A stretch of DNA of 64,000 nt, taken from Stereum hirsutum FP-91666 SS1 (lineage: Eukaryota; Basidiomycota; Agaricomycetes; Russulales; Stereaceae). Position 1 is the stretch's first letter; every line of letters begins with the position of its first letter. Positions 24,396-35,882 of this stretch are shown one piece after another. The notes under the pieces were generated by a model. That model saw only the letters and a program-made list of their open reading frames with translations. It had not been told where the DNA came from and ran no database searches. The stretch lies in NCBI RefSeq assembly GCF_000264905.1, contig NW_006763146.1:832884-896883 (forward strand), in the 5' to 3' direction. The translations under genes were made by a program, and so were the position numbers.

Positions 24396-25785
24396 TTAAT
24401 CCTGTCCAGTGCATTCCTCTAGTGCCTCTCTCCATTCATGCGCAGTCTCGTAGATCGTGATACGACGACCCGCGAATGAAGCCGCCAATGCACCGAAGCA
24501 TCCACAATGTTCACCCTCGGAGATATACAGATATCTCAACTGTGGAAAGAACCGTTCTTCCGTCAAAATTTTCACGATCACATCCATCTCGAGCACAGGC
24601 AGGTAATAGTCCAGCCGGACAAGGTTGGCTGGGCCTCGGATGAAATCTTCGGGGGACATAAAGGCCCTGGGCACTCCAAGAACGCGTAGTGAGGGCATCT
24701 GAGTGATGATGCCCGCGATGTTGGTCGTCAAATAGTCGTCTACGTTACCTCCAAAGTGGAGGATGAGTTTGTCGCGATGATCAAGCCAGTAGCTTGGCCG
24801 GGGAAGAATGAGTTGAACGAGGTTATCGGACCACGCTCGGAGAGCAGGCGCGAGGGCTAAAGTGGGAAATTCCACTCTCATCGAGCGTGGATCTCTACTA
24901 TAGAGGAGCTCTGTGATGTTTGGCGCGATCTCTGATAAGGTGGCTAGTTGCGAGACACTAATCACGTCTGGGTACGTGATATGCTTCAGGAAGAGACATC
25001 GTCCAAGATAAGGTGATGGTAGATCGTCGTGGGCCTGGTGTGAAGCTACGAATGCTGGAGAAAGCGCACCGCAGTGCTTTTCCCCGCACGTCTTGAAGCC
25101 AACGAAGAGGGTCTGTAGCTTAGGCCACCGATGTATCAAGGCCAATATTGAGTATACATCGCATACGGGTCTAGCAGGTGAAGTTGCGACTTCCTTCGGT
25201 CGAAGAGAGATACGTCGCATGTCAGGAAGAGCGGATAGCGCCGTGAAGAGTTCATCTAACACGCCTCGCGGGCATAACGGGTAAGGAGTGACGCCAAGGA
25301 GGGATGTCGAGACGGCACTTAGCCCCCGTATATCAACAGCACGCAGGGATGTGCATTGAGAAATAGCGCATGCAAGCGTGGATACCTCGAGTTCGCCGTT
25401 TGGACCCATCAGAGTAGTGACCTGTATCTCGTTCACCAGGGGTGCGAGCCACGGATGCTCAGAGATGGTCTTTGTGAAATCGTGGATGGCAGAACGCGAG
25501 GGTGAAGCATCGAGGTGAACTCGCTGATATAGTGCTGCCCTAGCAGTTGCCAGAGACCTCTTGTTTACTAGTGACAAAGCAAGCAAGTCTGCGGTGATTT
25601 CCTGCCTCCGCCTAGCAGACGATAGAAGTGAGAGTATTTCCTGCATGATTTCAACAGGAATGTCGTTGATCGACCTACGACACGCCAAAAAAAATCAGTG
25701 AGTGAAAGAAAGGATTATTGCACGGTATGATCAATCTAGAAGAGTTGAAGGGTGCGTATACTCACGATAGAGATTGTTCGGGCAT
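24396..25785 (-). CDS. F-box-like hypothetical protein
   Basis: Two exons leftwards: 25785-25766 (20 nt) and 25674-24396; 432 aa. The main exon has no in-frame ATG before the F-box, so a short first exon was sought. ATG CCC GAA CAA ... TC joined across a 91-nt intron gives MPEQSLSSINDIPVEIMQEI. SINDIPVEIMQEILSLL plus LLALSLVNKRSLATARAALY is a typical F-box-like helix set. The rest contains LRR-like stretches (SLRAVDIRGL, LKHITYPDV, NLVRLDYYLPVLEM, QLRYLYIS), again a probable recognition surface. No closer family recognised. It is convergent with the ferric reductase gene, 351 bp between stops. Confidence 0.75.
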
Positions 25786-27597
25786 GGTCAGACTGCTTAG
25801 TACGTCGATGACCAAGGGTCCTGCGTGTTGTCCCGTGATGACGACGAACAAAATGATTCGTGGTCACTCCAACCCAAATAATGTATGGACACTACAGCAT
25901 TTGAGATCTTTGATCATGATCTGGGGTCCAACCTCATAGCCCAGCTAACGCACCTGAGATCTGAGACGTGGCTTAGAACAAGTTCTCCTTGCTCTCGACG
26001 GTGACCCGTTCCAGAGATCTACACCTATGATGCGAATGGTGTCTGTAACAACTTGACCCTTTGAGTGCCACAGTACGCGCAAACAACGGTAATAGAGCGG
26101 TAGATATGGAGAGCTCCAAGGGGATCGTAAGGAAAGGGGAAAGAATTGGAGAGCGCCGGACGGCGCCACGCACGTACGCCACGAGGCATCCTTATGATTG
26201 TGTCGGCGATTCAATCCGCATTTCTCGTCCTTTAGCGAGCGCCGAGCGTCGACGGTCCTATGCAAACGAAGACTCAATCCGACCATAAGTACCGTGGATG
26301 CGCATCTAGTTCGGGTACCGGATCCGTCGTCCCTCACAGAGTAAAACCCCTGGTCTATTACCACGTCTCCTCTCTCTCATTCCCTGGTCTTGACAAGAAG
26401 AATCGTGATGAAGAAATTATTAGAGGTTTTCTGCTCGAATAGAAGGGTGCGAGGCCATTTCGAGAGTTTCGTTCAGGCCTCTTCATGAATACCGTTACTG
26501 CGAGCAGGTTTGAAGTCTGGTGCTGGGCGTACAGAGCGACGTTCATCAGCATTTGGTCCGTGTCAGCTTGATGAAAAGTTGGGCTACAGCCCCGGATCCG
26601 AAGGTGCATCATCCATTCGTCGCGCAGCCTGACTAGAAGCGCTTTTTGCTAGCTTTTTACGGACGCTCTGATCCAACAGTAGCTCCAGGGTTCTCCACCG
26701 CTAGGTTCTTGCAGAATCAAGCTGATGGTTGGACTACCCGAGGCCGATTCCCAAAATGAAACGATCTCCTTTTACATGCGCATAACTCATGCTCGTGTCT
26801 ATCCTTGCTGTCCATCAATGAACCTCCTTTTCTAGTAGGAGGTCATTGGTAGCCTAATCGCTAGCTGGCACATCAGCGAAAGAGGAAATCGTCTGACGCG
26901 CCACTTGTCAGACGCCTCAGCGCTGTCAAGCGTCGCCTGAATGACCCGTGTTGTCCTTCCTCCCTCGCACAGACACTGTCTACGCGGGCTAGGACTCCCA
27001 TCGATCCAACCTTCCTTCCTACCTACTTATTCTCACACGAGACTGGTCAACTACTATCCATGACAACACGGGATCGGTCCACCCTGACTTCCTGGCTCGA
27101 GGCTCGAGTAAATCTCACCACATAAAAGCATCAACCCCGCCGAAGCTTTTCCGATTCTTCTCCTGGCTCTTTACTCAAGGAGATTCCAGAGACCAAAGGT
27201 CATATGATTCCCTCACGATGCGTCGCGCTTCCATATACTTACCTCCGGTCTCCACTCCTACTCAGTGGTAAGCTGCAAGAATGAGATTTTCGCTCCTGAA
27301 GATCATTTCACCTCTCTGTGCTCCAAGGGTCTTTGAGGTTGCGGATGCAATTTACTGTCATTACTGTGAGACTTGTGGAATACAGTTTCGGTGCAACCAC
27401 GGTCGATGGGTCAAAGTTTTACGCACGTCCGAGTGCGCAGGTGATGGCCTCATCGGAGTCGTCAAGTAGTAAGCGGTCCTATATTGGTTTCATTTGCGAG
27501 GGCTGTAAAGTCTTAAGATTCACAAGCGATCGAGCATCATAACCCATCGCTGCTGGCCTTCCTCATCTCGTATTCAACTTGTACGAAACGCATCGGC
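25786..27597. other. intergenic region with possible degenerate leader of the GH5 gene
   Basis: No gene is supported to about 27100. CATAAAAG at 27121-27128 could be a TATA box. At 27281 an ATG begins MRFSLLKIISPLCA, signal-like. Another frame at about 27383-27475 reads FGATTVDGSKFY, then SAQVMASSESSSSK, which faintly recalls a CBM1 plus Ser-rich linker but lacks its cysteines. Confidence 0.35.
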
Positions 27598-29439
27598 ATG
27601 CTGACCCATCTTACCTGTGCCACACTTTTTGTTTCTTCTGTTGTCGGGAAGATTCTGTACGCTGGTGTTGCAGAATCTGGAGGAGAATTCGGAGTGTTCA
27701 GCTCTTCCGCTACGCCTGGGACTGGTTTGCCTGGTCGATTTGACGTGGATTACGCGTTCCTAAACGAGGCGAGTCTCTCTCGCTCTGTTCCTTATACAGT
27801 TTTTGACTGATTTTTCTGCTCCGTAGACTACAGTTAGCCAATTTGTAGATGTGGATAAGATCAATCTTTTCCGCATTGCATTTCTTATGGAGCGTATGGT
27901 CCCTGTAGAAAACGGTTTGGGCAGCAACTTCAACGAGACGGTGCGACTTCTTGCTCGCCTTCAATCTCGTGCTTAGTCTGAGGCCTAATATTATCTTATA
28001 GCACTTCGGTTTCTTCAAAGACGCCGTCGATTTTGTCACGGTTACGAAGGGTGCTTATGCCATTCTTGACGTGCGTATACTCAGTATTATCTCATAACGT
28101 AATCCTGCTGCCTGACCCGGAGGTTTCGACAAATAGCCGCACAACTACATGCGCTATAAGTGAATCGATTTGACATACGACTCTCAGTGACTTAATTCTC
28201 ATGATCTCTTATGTAGCGACCCATCCCAGCAGCCCAACACAGGAAGTATAATTGGAGACACAACGGATCCTGCCGCTGCGACCACAGCACAATTTCAGGA
28301 GTTCTGGGCGGAGCTTGCGTCTAGGTTTGCGGACAACGAGAAGGTCATGTGAGTCTTTGTTTGATGAATGTAACATTTTATCAGGATACTGAAGCAGCCT
28401 CTGTGCCATTGCAATGACTTAGATTTGGTATTAACAACGAGCCTCACGAGTGAGTCATCTCGCGAACCCATTCACGCAAATATTCTTATACAGAACCAAC
28501 GCGACTGTGTACAGCATGGACACCAGCCTCATCCTCGCAAATGACCAGGCAGCCATTAATGGCATTCGCTCCGCTGGCGCCACACAGTTGATCATCGCTC
28601 CTGGCAATGGCTTCACCGGTGGACACTCCTGGAATCAATCTGCGGGTGGTCAGCCTTCGTCCGACTTCATGTTCATGCTTCAGGATCCTCTCAATAATAC
28701 CGCTATCGACATTCACGAGGTATGCCGTATTGGCTATACGTTGGCCAAGGGATTCTTCTGACTCGGGGTGTGGCGCACACTTAACGCTGTAGTATCTTGA
28801 CACCGACTTCTCTGGCTCGCATTCTGCTTGCGTTCAGAGTGGTCCGGCCAACCTCGACTTTCTAACTTCATGGCTTCAAGAGCACGGGCTAAAGTACATT
28901 ATCCACCTGTTACCTTCATATTCGTATACTTTCTCACTTGTGACGATTTTCAGGGCAATGATCACCGAATTTGGGGGCTCCTCGAACGAGATGTGCTCCG
29001 AATTTATTGAGCAACTCATTGATTATATGGCCGCGAATGATGAGTACATCGGTTGGAGTGCTTGGGCTGCTGGACCTCGTATGCTTCTTTCATAGCTCTC
29101 CTTTCAAGTCGTTTTTTCCCATGCTAATAAACTGTTTCTTCCTTGACCAGTGTGGGGCGTGTAAGTGCTCTTGTCCCTCTACAATATCTGTGGCACTTGT
29201 AATGATTATTCCTCTATAGAAATTCAGCATGCTGTACCGATTCGGCACAACTTGGATCGCTCGAACCATTTACGTTCGCTGCTGACGGTTCTCCATCGTG
29301 CGTTTTTTGGCCCCAACTTAATCTGTGAACCTTAGATGCTCAATATGCTATCAGGATGTACGACACCGTCTGGGTGCCCTCCATCCGCCCTAGGATACCA
29401 GCGGATCTTAAAACGAGTGGAGTATCTTCCTTGAGCTGA
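27598..29439 (+). CDS. secreted GH5 endo-beta-1,4-glucanase (cellulase)
   Basis: Twelve exons: 27598-27768, 27827-27940, 28002-28070, 28137-28159, 28217-28348, 28423-28449, 28494-28719, 28793-28893, 28954-29078, 29151-29160, 29220-29297, 29355-29439; 386 aa. It hydrolyses internal beta-1,4 bonds of cellulose or glucan outside the cell. The N-terminus MLTHLTCATLFVSSVVG is a plausible signal peptide, directly followed by KILYAGVAESGGEFG, the usual start of the GH5 barrel. Key motifs: NLFRIAFLMERM, AILDPHNYMRYN, FGINNEPHE (acid/base Glu176), IDIHEYLDTDFSG, MITEFGG (nucleophile Glu293), WSAWAAGPLWG. No carbohydrate-binding module in the model. First intron needs a GC donor (GCGAGT); exon 10 is only 10 nt. 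Both catalytic glutamates are intact. Confidence 0.93.
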
Positions 29440-29791
29440 GCACTTACTAGCACACTACTCTCTGGGATCTACCGACTTTGTGTATGGTATACCCTATGCT
29501 TACGAATCCACAAAATATATCCTGCATGCTCCTCAAATGCTCCTTGCATATTTCTTCGGTCTGATCAGCAACGCCGCCTAGTACTTACGCAAGTCTGACA
29601 CGAGGAAACCACAAAATGGGTATAACGAACGTCTGGAAATAGGGGACTATATTTAAGATGGACTTTGAGACGGGAAGGCAAAACGAAGAGGAGCCACTCA
29701 TGCCAAACTCATGCGGTGCCACCCAAACGCGGTGTGACACTGTGACGACCGCGTCGCATAAAGATAGCCGTGACAACGTTGAAAGCGCCCG

Positions 29792-29797
29792 ACGCGT
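29792..29797. promoter_or_regulatory. MCB-type element (ACGCGT) upstream of PCNA
   Basis: A perfect MluI cell-cycle box lies 86-91 bp before the PCNA start. In yeasts ACGCGT is bound by MBF and drives G1/S genes including PCNA, so the position is apt. Confidence 0.5.
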
Positions 29798-29882
29798 CTC
29801 TTCTCCTTTCTCCGCTCATCCATCTCCTCTCGCCCGCTCCTTCCCTTCCTCGATCTTTCAGATCATCCAAAAAGACTCTATA

Positions 29883-31459
29883 ATGCTTGAAGCAAGACTC
29901 GACCAAGCTTCTACTTTGAAGCGTCTTCTCGATGGTATGTGTCCAATTTTGACGGAAATACGCGTCAAGTCGGGCGCGTGTCGGTAAACTTTGCTTGGTA
30001 TTCACCGCGTTTTGCGCGTATGTAGCCATCAAAGAACTTGTACAAGATGCGAACTTTGAGTGTACCGAGGAAGGCATCGTAAGTATACATCAGTTCGCTA
30101 CTTCACATGTCCTCTTTGTCTGACCGACGCCCGTGGCATATCCCCACAACACACTTATTGAACGGTCCACATCTTCTCTCATGCAACTTCTGTCATTGTA
30201 ATCAGAGTCTTCAAGCTATGGACAACTCTCACGTCGCACTCTGCTCCGCCAAGCTCGACGCGACTGGATTCACACGCTATCGCTGCGATCGTCCTCTCCC
30301 GCTCGGCGTCAACCTCAGCAGCTTGACAAAGGTTTTGAAGTGTGCAAAGGATGATGATACATGTACGCTGAAGGCGAGCGATGACGGTGACATCTTGAGT
30401 TTGACTTACGAGGCAAGAAGTGAGTTTTCCCATTCGAGGCATAGTGAATTACCTGAGTACTCATCAAATGACACTTTCCATTGGGCTTGAATAGATGATG
30501 AACGTATGGCGGAATACGACATGAAGCTTATGGACATCGACTCTGACACCCTCGGCATTCCTGACACTGAATATGACGCCTCCGTTACCATGTACTCCGC
30601 CGAATTTTCCCGCATCGTCCGAGATCTCTCCCAACTCGGCGAATCCGTCCGCATCGAAGTTTCAAAGGAAGGTGTCAGGTTCATGGCAGACGGGGAGAGC
30701 GCCAATGGCTCGATTCTTATGAAACACACCGATGAAGCAAGGACGAAGTGGGAAAATTTGGGCAAAGAGGATGAGGACGGTGAAGGGGCGAACGCTAAGG
30801 ATGACGATGACGAAGAGGAGGAAGAGGAGGATCAAGGAAGTGATGAGGAAGGCAGCAAAAAGAGGAAGAGCAGGGTGAAGAAGGAGAAGGCTGAGAAGAA
30901 GAAGGTCAAGAAGGAGAGAGATGATGACGGTGATGAAGAAATGGCAAACGCAGATGAAGAAAATGAGGACGGTGAGTTCAAGGCGAAATCGGACGAGGAG
31001 GGCGAGGAGGAGGTGAGTGACTCAGAGAAGCCGAAGAAGAAAAAGAAGGCTCCCGCTGCCGTGAGTATCGTTTCATTTTCCACCTTCCTCATCCCACATG
31101 ATGACCACGATGCTGACGCAATATCTACTCTCCTCCAGAATGGCAAGCCCAAGAAGAAGTCCAAGAAGTCAGAAGCTGAGGACGGCGCCGTCAAGGGTGT
31201 TTTCATCGAGATGTCGCAACACGTCACGCTCACCTTTTCTCTTAAATACCTCGTCAACTTCTCCAAGAGTGCAGCGCTGGCTCCTCAAGTCAGGCTCATG
31301 CTCAAGAGCGACGTACCTCTTCTCGTGCGTTTTCCAATACTCGATAACCATGAACTCTCGCAAACTAATATACAATTTCTTCGGCATTTTTAGGTTGAGT
31401 ACCTCTTCGGCCAAGGTCACGTTCGGTACTACCTTGCTCCCAAGATCGGAGACGACTAG
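29883..31459 (+). CDS. pcn1: proliferating cell nuclear antigen (PCNA) with a large charged insertion
   Basis: Six exons: 29883-29934, 30026-30078, 30206-30419, 30495-31060, 31139-31324, 31394-31459; 378 aa, against about 260 in most eukaryotes. PCNA is the trimeric sliding clamp of DNA polymerases delta and epsilon. Recognisable throughout: [75 protein letters not shown] (interdomain connector), and at the end [14 protein letters not shown] and the C-terminal [18 protein letters not shown]. Between ILMKHTDEA (residue 188) and [15 protein letters not shown] (residue 314) lie about 124 extra residues rich in Asp/Glu runs and KKK/KKRK blocks. They replace the short loop of domain II that is NVDKEEE-like in animals. 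The insertion has no stop and spans an exon junction. Confidence 0.95.
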
Positions 31460-31677
31460 TTCCGCTTCTCTCCCTCAAAAGAAGAATCTCATCACCATGC
31501 TATCCCTGATTTCTCTCTGCACCTGTTGCGCTCTCTACGTACTCGAATCTCGCAATGTCTATGTATATCCATTTTCCACATCTGTGTTCCATTTTCACCT
31601 CCTGAATCCTATGGCCGGGGTTTTATGTCATTACGAAGTCATAGACAAAAGTCTCTATCGAGCTCCATCGTTCGGGT

Positions 31678-34669
31678 CTAGTGTGCAAACCTGAAGTCCA
31701 ACCGCCTATTCCCCACATCCTCCGTAATCTGCAGATACGCCGAGTGTTCCTACGCATCCAAAGGATAAATAAGACTCGATGCTTGAATACGCGTCCAACG
31801 CAGTGAAACGTACCTCAGGCGTCATCCGATCCCACACCTTCGCCTTCTGTCGATTCCGCCATGTATAGTACAGTTTGGTTCCGGGGTATAAAACGAAGAG
31901 GTTGAGGCAGCAGATCACGATTAGGGTATAGTTGCCTCGATGATCTGTTTTACACATCAATGAGCATCTCACCATCGCCTATGGGGAAGATGTGAACAGT
32001 AAGGAGACAAACATTGTGGCGCGTCATCGGCGCGGTATATATAGGAGGAAAACACGGCGCTCAGTTGGACCATCCTATGCGATATGCCGGGATATCAGAG
32101 TTAGGAACCTGACGAAGAAACGGGAGGGAAAAACGCACATGTTGTACAGGGATGCGTTAACAGTTCTACTCGCTACAGCCCCCGAGTTTCTCGAGCACCA
32201 CGCCACTTGTATCGGGTGCACGTACGGATATGATAGCATACCCGTCATCAGAAGCTGGACAATGGCACTCCATGTCAGTGTTTTCACGAGGAGATGAACA
32301 GGGAGACGTACGTAAGTCATCCAAGGATTGACACCCTCTGGCAGCCAATACAGCGCTACGAGGAACGGTAGGACCCAGAGGTCCATGGCCATAGCGACTA
32401 TGGAGCGATCGTTGACTTTCTCGGAGATGGTGACGATGGTGATTGCTGTTACGAGGCCTATGGTCACGGATGGAATAGTGAGGAGATTGCTCGTGAATGT
32501 GTCGAATCTGCGGAGACGACAATTCATGAATTTGATGCCGATATAGGTTCTGTCCTGGCGGGTAGAAGGTGGAGGGAACATACCCGAGGTTGCGGAGCGA
32601 GAGAGTGAGGTACGACGTCGGTGGGCCAACAGGAATACCAAACGCAAAGCCTCTGGGTTTACATTCATGGTCAGTGGAAAAAAGGCCTCGACGAAGTAAG
32701 TAAACAGGAATGTGATGGACATACATGATATATAGAGGCCAAAGATCATAGTCACAACACGCTTTCCACAGCCTTTTCAGAGTTAATCCTTCTCGATTAT
32801 GCATGTCACCCTATGGCCAAAACCACATATGTTGTGTTAGTCCATACAATGTTTCACTATCACATAGTATGGACTCGCCTTTGTAGGGTCTATCAAGGAA
32901 AGCAAGACAATTTGAGCAAGCATCCTACGTGGACCAGACATCAAGATTCCTCACCATCTCGTAAGATCCGAGTCACACAAATAACTTCCTCTCGATGAGT
33001 GAACCAACCCTCGGGGCGAAACCACGCCTTAGTTTGCACAGGTCCTGGAGGCATCATGAAGAATGTTGCCACCCCGACAGTGAATGTGAGTAGGCCTCTA
33101 GAAGGAAGGGAAAGTCGTAATCAGCAGTCTGCCAGTGAATAAAGACGTCCAGGATATCTATGGATGACAAGGACTCACTCGACGAGAAATAGCCATCTAC
33201 AACGATTCAATACGTTCTGTCAGAGCCAATACATGTAGCAAAATGATGAACACCGAACCTCCATCCCTCCTGCCCCAGGAATCCACGCATGTTCAAAACT
33301 CCGAACGCGAGGAAGGACGTCAAGATTGTGGCGATGTTGGAGGACATCCAGAAGAATGATAGTCGGATAGGGAGTTCCGTCTTCGTATACCAATCTATGC
33401 ACCAGGGTCAGAAAAGGGGAGTGCATAGGTTACGAACAAAAATGGAGACTGACAGGAAAGGTAGATGACCATCTCTGGGATGAAGCTGGAAGTCGGTCAT
33501 GTTGCGTGTAACACCGATTAGCACGCTTAAATATTATGGCGGGAGAATGCTGTGGTAGGAAGACTCGCCCGCCTTGAATAAACCTATCAAACGAAGAAAA
33601 AGACCTTGTTTGTTCATATATGATTACATGGCTGAGGAAGATTCTGCGTACCCAATCAGTATTCTACACCATATAAACGATTGCCGACCAGAGAGAAAGA
33701 ACTGAAAACAAGTGACGAGACCTGACAGCACCCTTCAGCGTCCCGTGTGGTCACCTAGATGACGATTGAACTTACTCCACAGGCATATCTGGATGGGAAC
33801 ATATCGATCTGGCCCAATCTAGGTGCGAGTATTAGCCTCTATACGACGGAGGGTGGGTAAATCTATTTACTCACAAGCTTTGCTATCATTTGGGAGGGCA
33901 GCTCCGAGAGCAAGAATGCTATTCGAAACAGGCTGTTTGCCAAATTATAATCTATTGCATATTCACGAAGAGTGGAAACCCCGTCAGACTACACCACAAA
34001 CTTTCACAATGTACGCACCATCTGTTGTCAGGCCCAAGTCGCCCAGAAAGTTATCCGTATTCGCTTGAATAAGGTTACTTCGATCCATGTTCAACGAAGC
34101 AAACATCACTCCCGCCCATAGCATCACATGCCAGTCGATCTTCCTTACCAATGCCTGAGACGGTACCACCTAGCGTCAATTTCTTGATACTGGGTGCAAG
34201 GAAATCTTGAAAAGGGAATTAAACGAACCTTCTCCTCCCTCACTGACCATCGAGCCGACACATCGAACCTCTCAAACCCTTCATAATCCTCTTTCGGCCA
34301 ATAATGTTTTGCCAACACGTCATCGTCGAACACTGATCTCCTCGTCGCGCATGCGTCTACGTCCAGCTCTAGAGCTCTCTCCTTCCCTCCCCTCCTTCCG
34401 AATAGTCTTATCAACGACTCTGAAAACCTCGAACCTTCCTCATCAGGTTCTACTAGATCGTCGGTCTGTAATGTTGAGTCGGTACTAGAAGTCGACTCGT
34501 ATGATGCAGGCGAGCCCGTATCACGATATTTTCGTGATACTGAAGAAGTTGGCTTTGAGTCAAGAAGGGAGAATAGTGAAGCTGCGTCTCCTTGTGGCGA
34601 TCCTGAGGAGCGATCGCGAAGAAGTGGTTGTGTGTCGTGGCCCGGCGGTGTCGAGGATGAGATTGTCAT
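31678..34669 (-). CDS. MFS transporter, Dal5/allantoate-permease (anion:cation symporter) family
   Basis: Eighteen exons leftwards: 34669-34229, 34154-34019, 33951-33875, 33818-33776, 33721-33652, 33583-33569, 33485-33454, 33394-33259, 33196-33179, 33097-32955, 32889-32879, 32810-32725, 32652-32584, 32507-32312, 32254-32139, 32074-32013, 31944-31814, 31749-31678; 617 aa. It imports a small organic anion; the family includes allantoate, nicotinate and pantothenate permeases. A ~140-residue hydrophilic N-terminus precedes ALVRKIDWHVMLWAGVMFAS. Family signatures: LNMDRSNLIQANTDNFLGDL, LSELPSQMIAKLIGPDRYVP, GGFIPEMVIYLSYWY, ELPIRLSFFWMSSN, FGIPVGPPTSYLTLSLRNL, YPYVHPIQVAWCSRN. The 15-nt and 11-nt exons are each followed by a GCGAGT donor. 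The intron 32311-32255 is 57 nt and could be retained. The substrate cannot be read from sequence. Confidence 0.88.
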
Positions 34670-35882
34670 GGGTTTAGAGTCAAGTATTCAGACAGCAAGT
34701 GATTTCTCTGACCAGAAGAGGGTTCAGCTTCCAAAGACTCTAGTTCGATAGTATCGAAGACTCTTGGGCGAGTGAGGAGTCTCAAACCAGGCGTAGACGA
34801 GCGATGTATCGTCATGGCCAAGTCGATTCAGTATCTGTTATATCTCTGTATAGCCCACTCTGACGTGACGATCGGATTGGGAGGGGCTCACACTAGGACA
34901 GTCAGCGCAAAAAACGCCACCCTTAGCAAAAGTGTCGAATCGTGCACCCGATACCAGCTATCTGTGGGTTTCCGCCCGGGGGACAACACGAAAGGCGACC
35001 CAAATGAGATCTAGCGAGCGGATCGGAAGTTTGACACGCGTATCAAAGAACTGTACGACGATAACACTGGAAAATGACGCGATGGACGTGAGCTGCAAGG
35101 CGTACATTGCGCTATTGGTAGGGCCGATGGTGACAGTCCGAGTGCAGGAGGCTGAGTCTTCATGTAGCGTGTGGCGTGCAGTGTGCACCGTGTTTCTGAA
35201 TCGTGGAGGTCCAAGCTGAGCCACATGAATATATCGCAAGCATACATGAATCTTCCATATTTTACATTCAGCAGTCAACTAAGTAGAGGCAAACCAGAGC
35301 CTGAGGATTCACCTTCGTCATCGACAAGCATGGAATGTGGACCAATTCAGTGTATCTTGCATAGTTATTTATCTTGTGCCCAACATCATCGACGGTCAAG
35401 CAAACGAACGTTTCGATTATGTAAGAAACAGGGATGGCTAACGATCTACATTCGCGGCGGAAAACCTTCAAAAACATCCTTACTGGACAAATAAGCCAGG
35501 GGAAATATTTCGACTATCTTACGTGAATCAGTATAGGGTTTGCAACGTTCGTGAACCTCCATCTCCTGGTTTGAGGCATGGTAAGAGGTTGAGCACCGCA
35601 CGACTATGCCTCGCAGCCATCGCTGCAGTCACCATATTAGAAACATAGCAGTTGGGATAGCATTTGTGAGAACGAAACGATAGCGAGCAGTGGTATACAA
35701 GTATGGACATTTACAAACAGAACAACGATTGCAGGATACAAACCAGAGAGAGAGAAGGCGCGAATAAGTGGACATGATAGACCGCGATGTTCTGTGAGTA
35801 CGAGTGAACGCGATAGATCAGTGTTTACATCATAACCGGTTTAGCAGGAGGTGTGGAAACGTACGGCCGCATGCATCGTTGC
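34670..35882. other. intergenic region
   Basis: About 1.2 kb between two leftward genes. It holds the MFS gene's 5' flank and the 3' flank of the next gene. Open frames here are short and without family features. Confidence 0.5.

Noticed and set aside
30832..31266. Leftward Ser/Phe-rich frame
   Set aside because: Antisense of the acidic/lysine insertion of PCNA.
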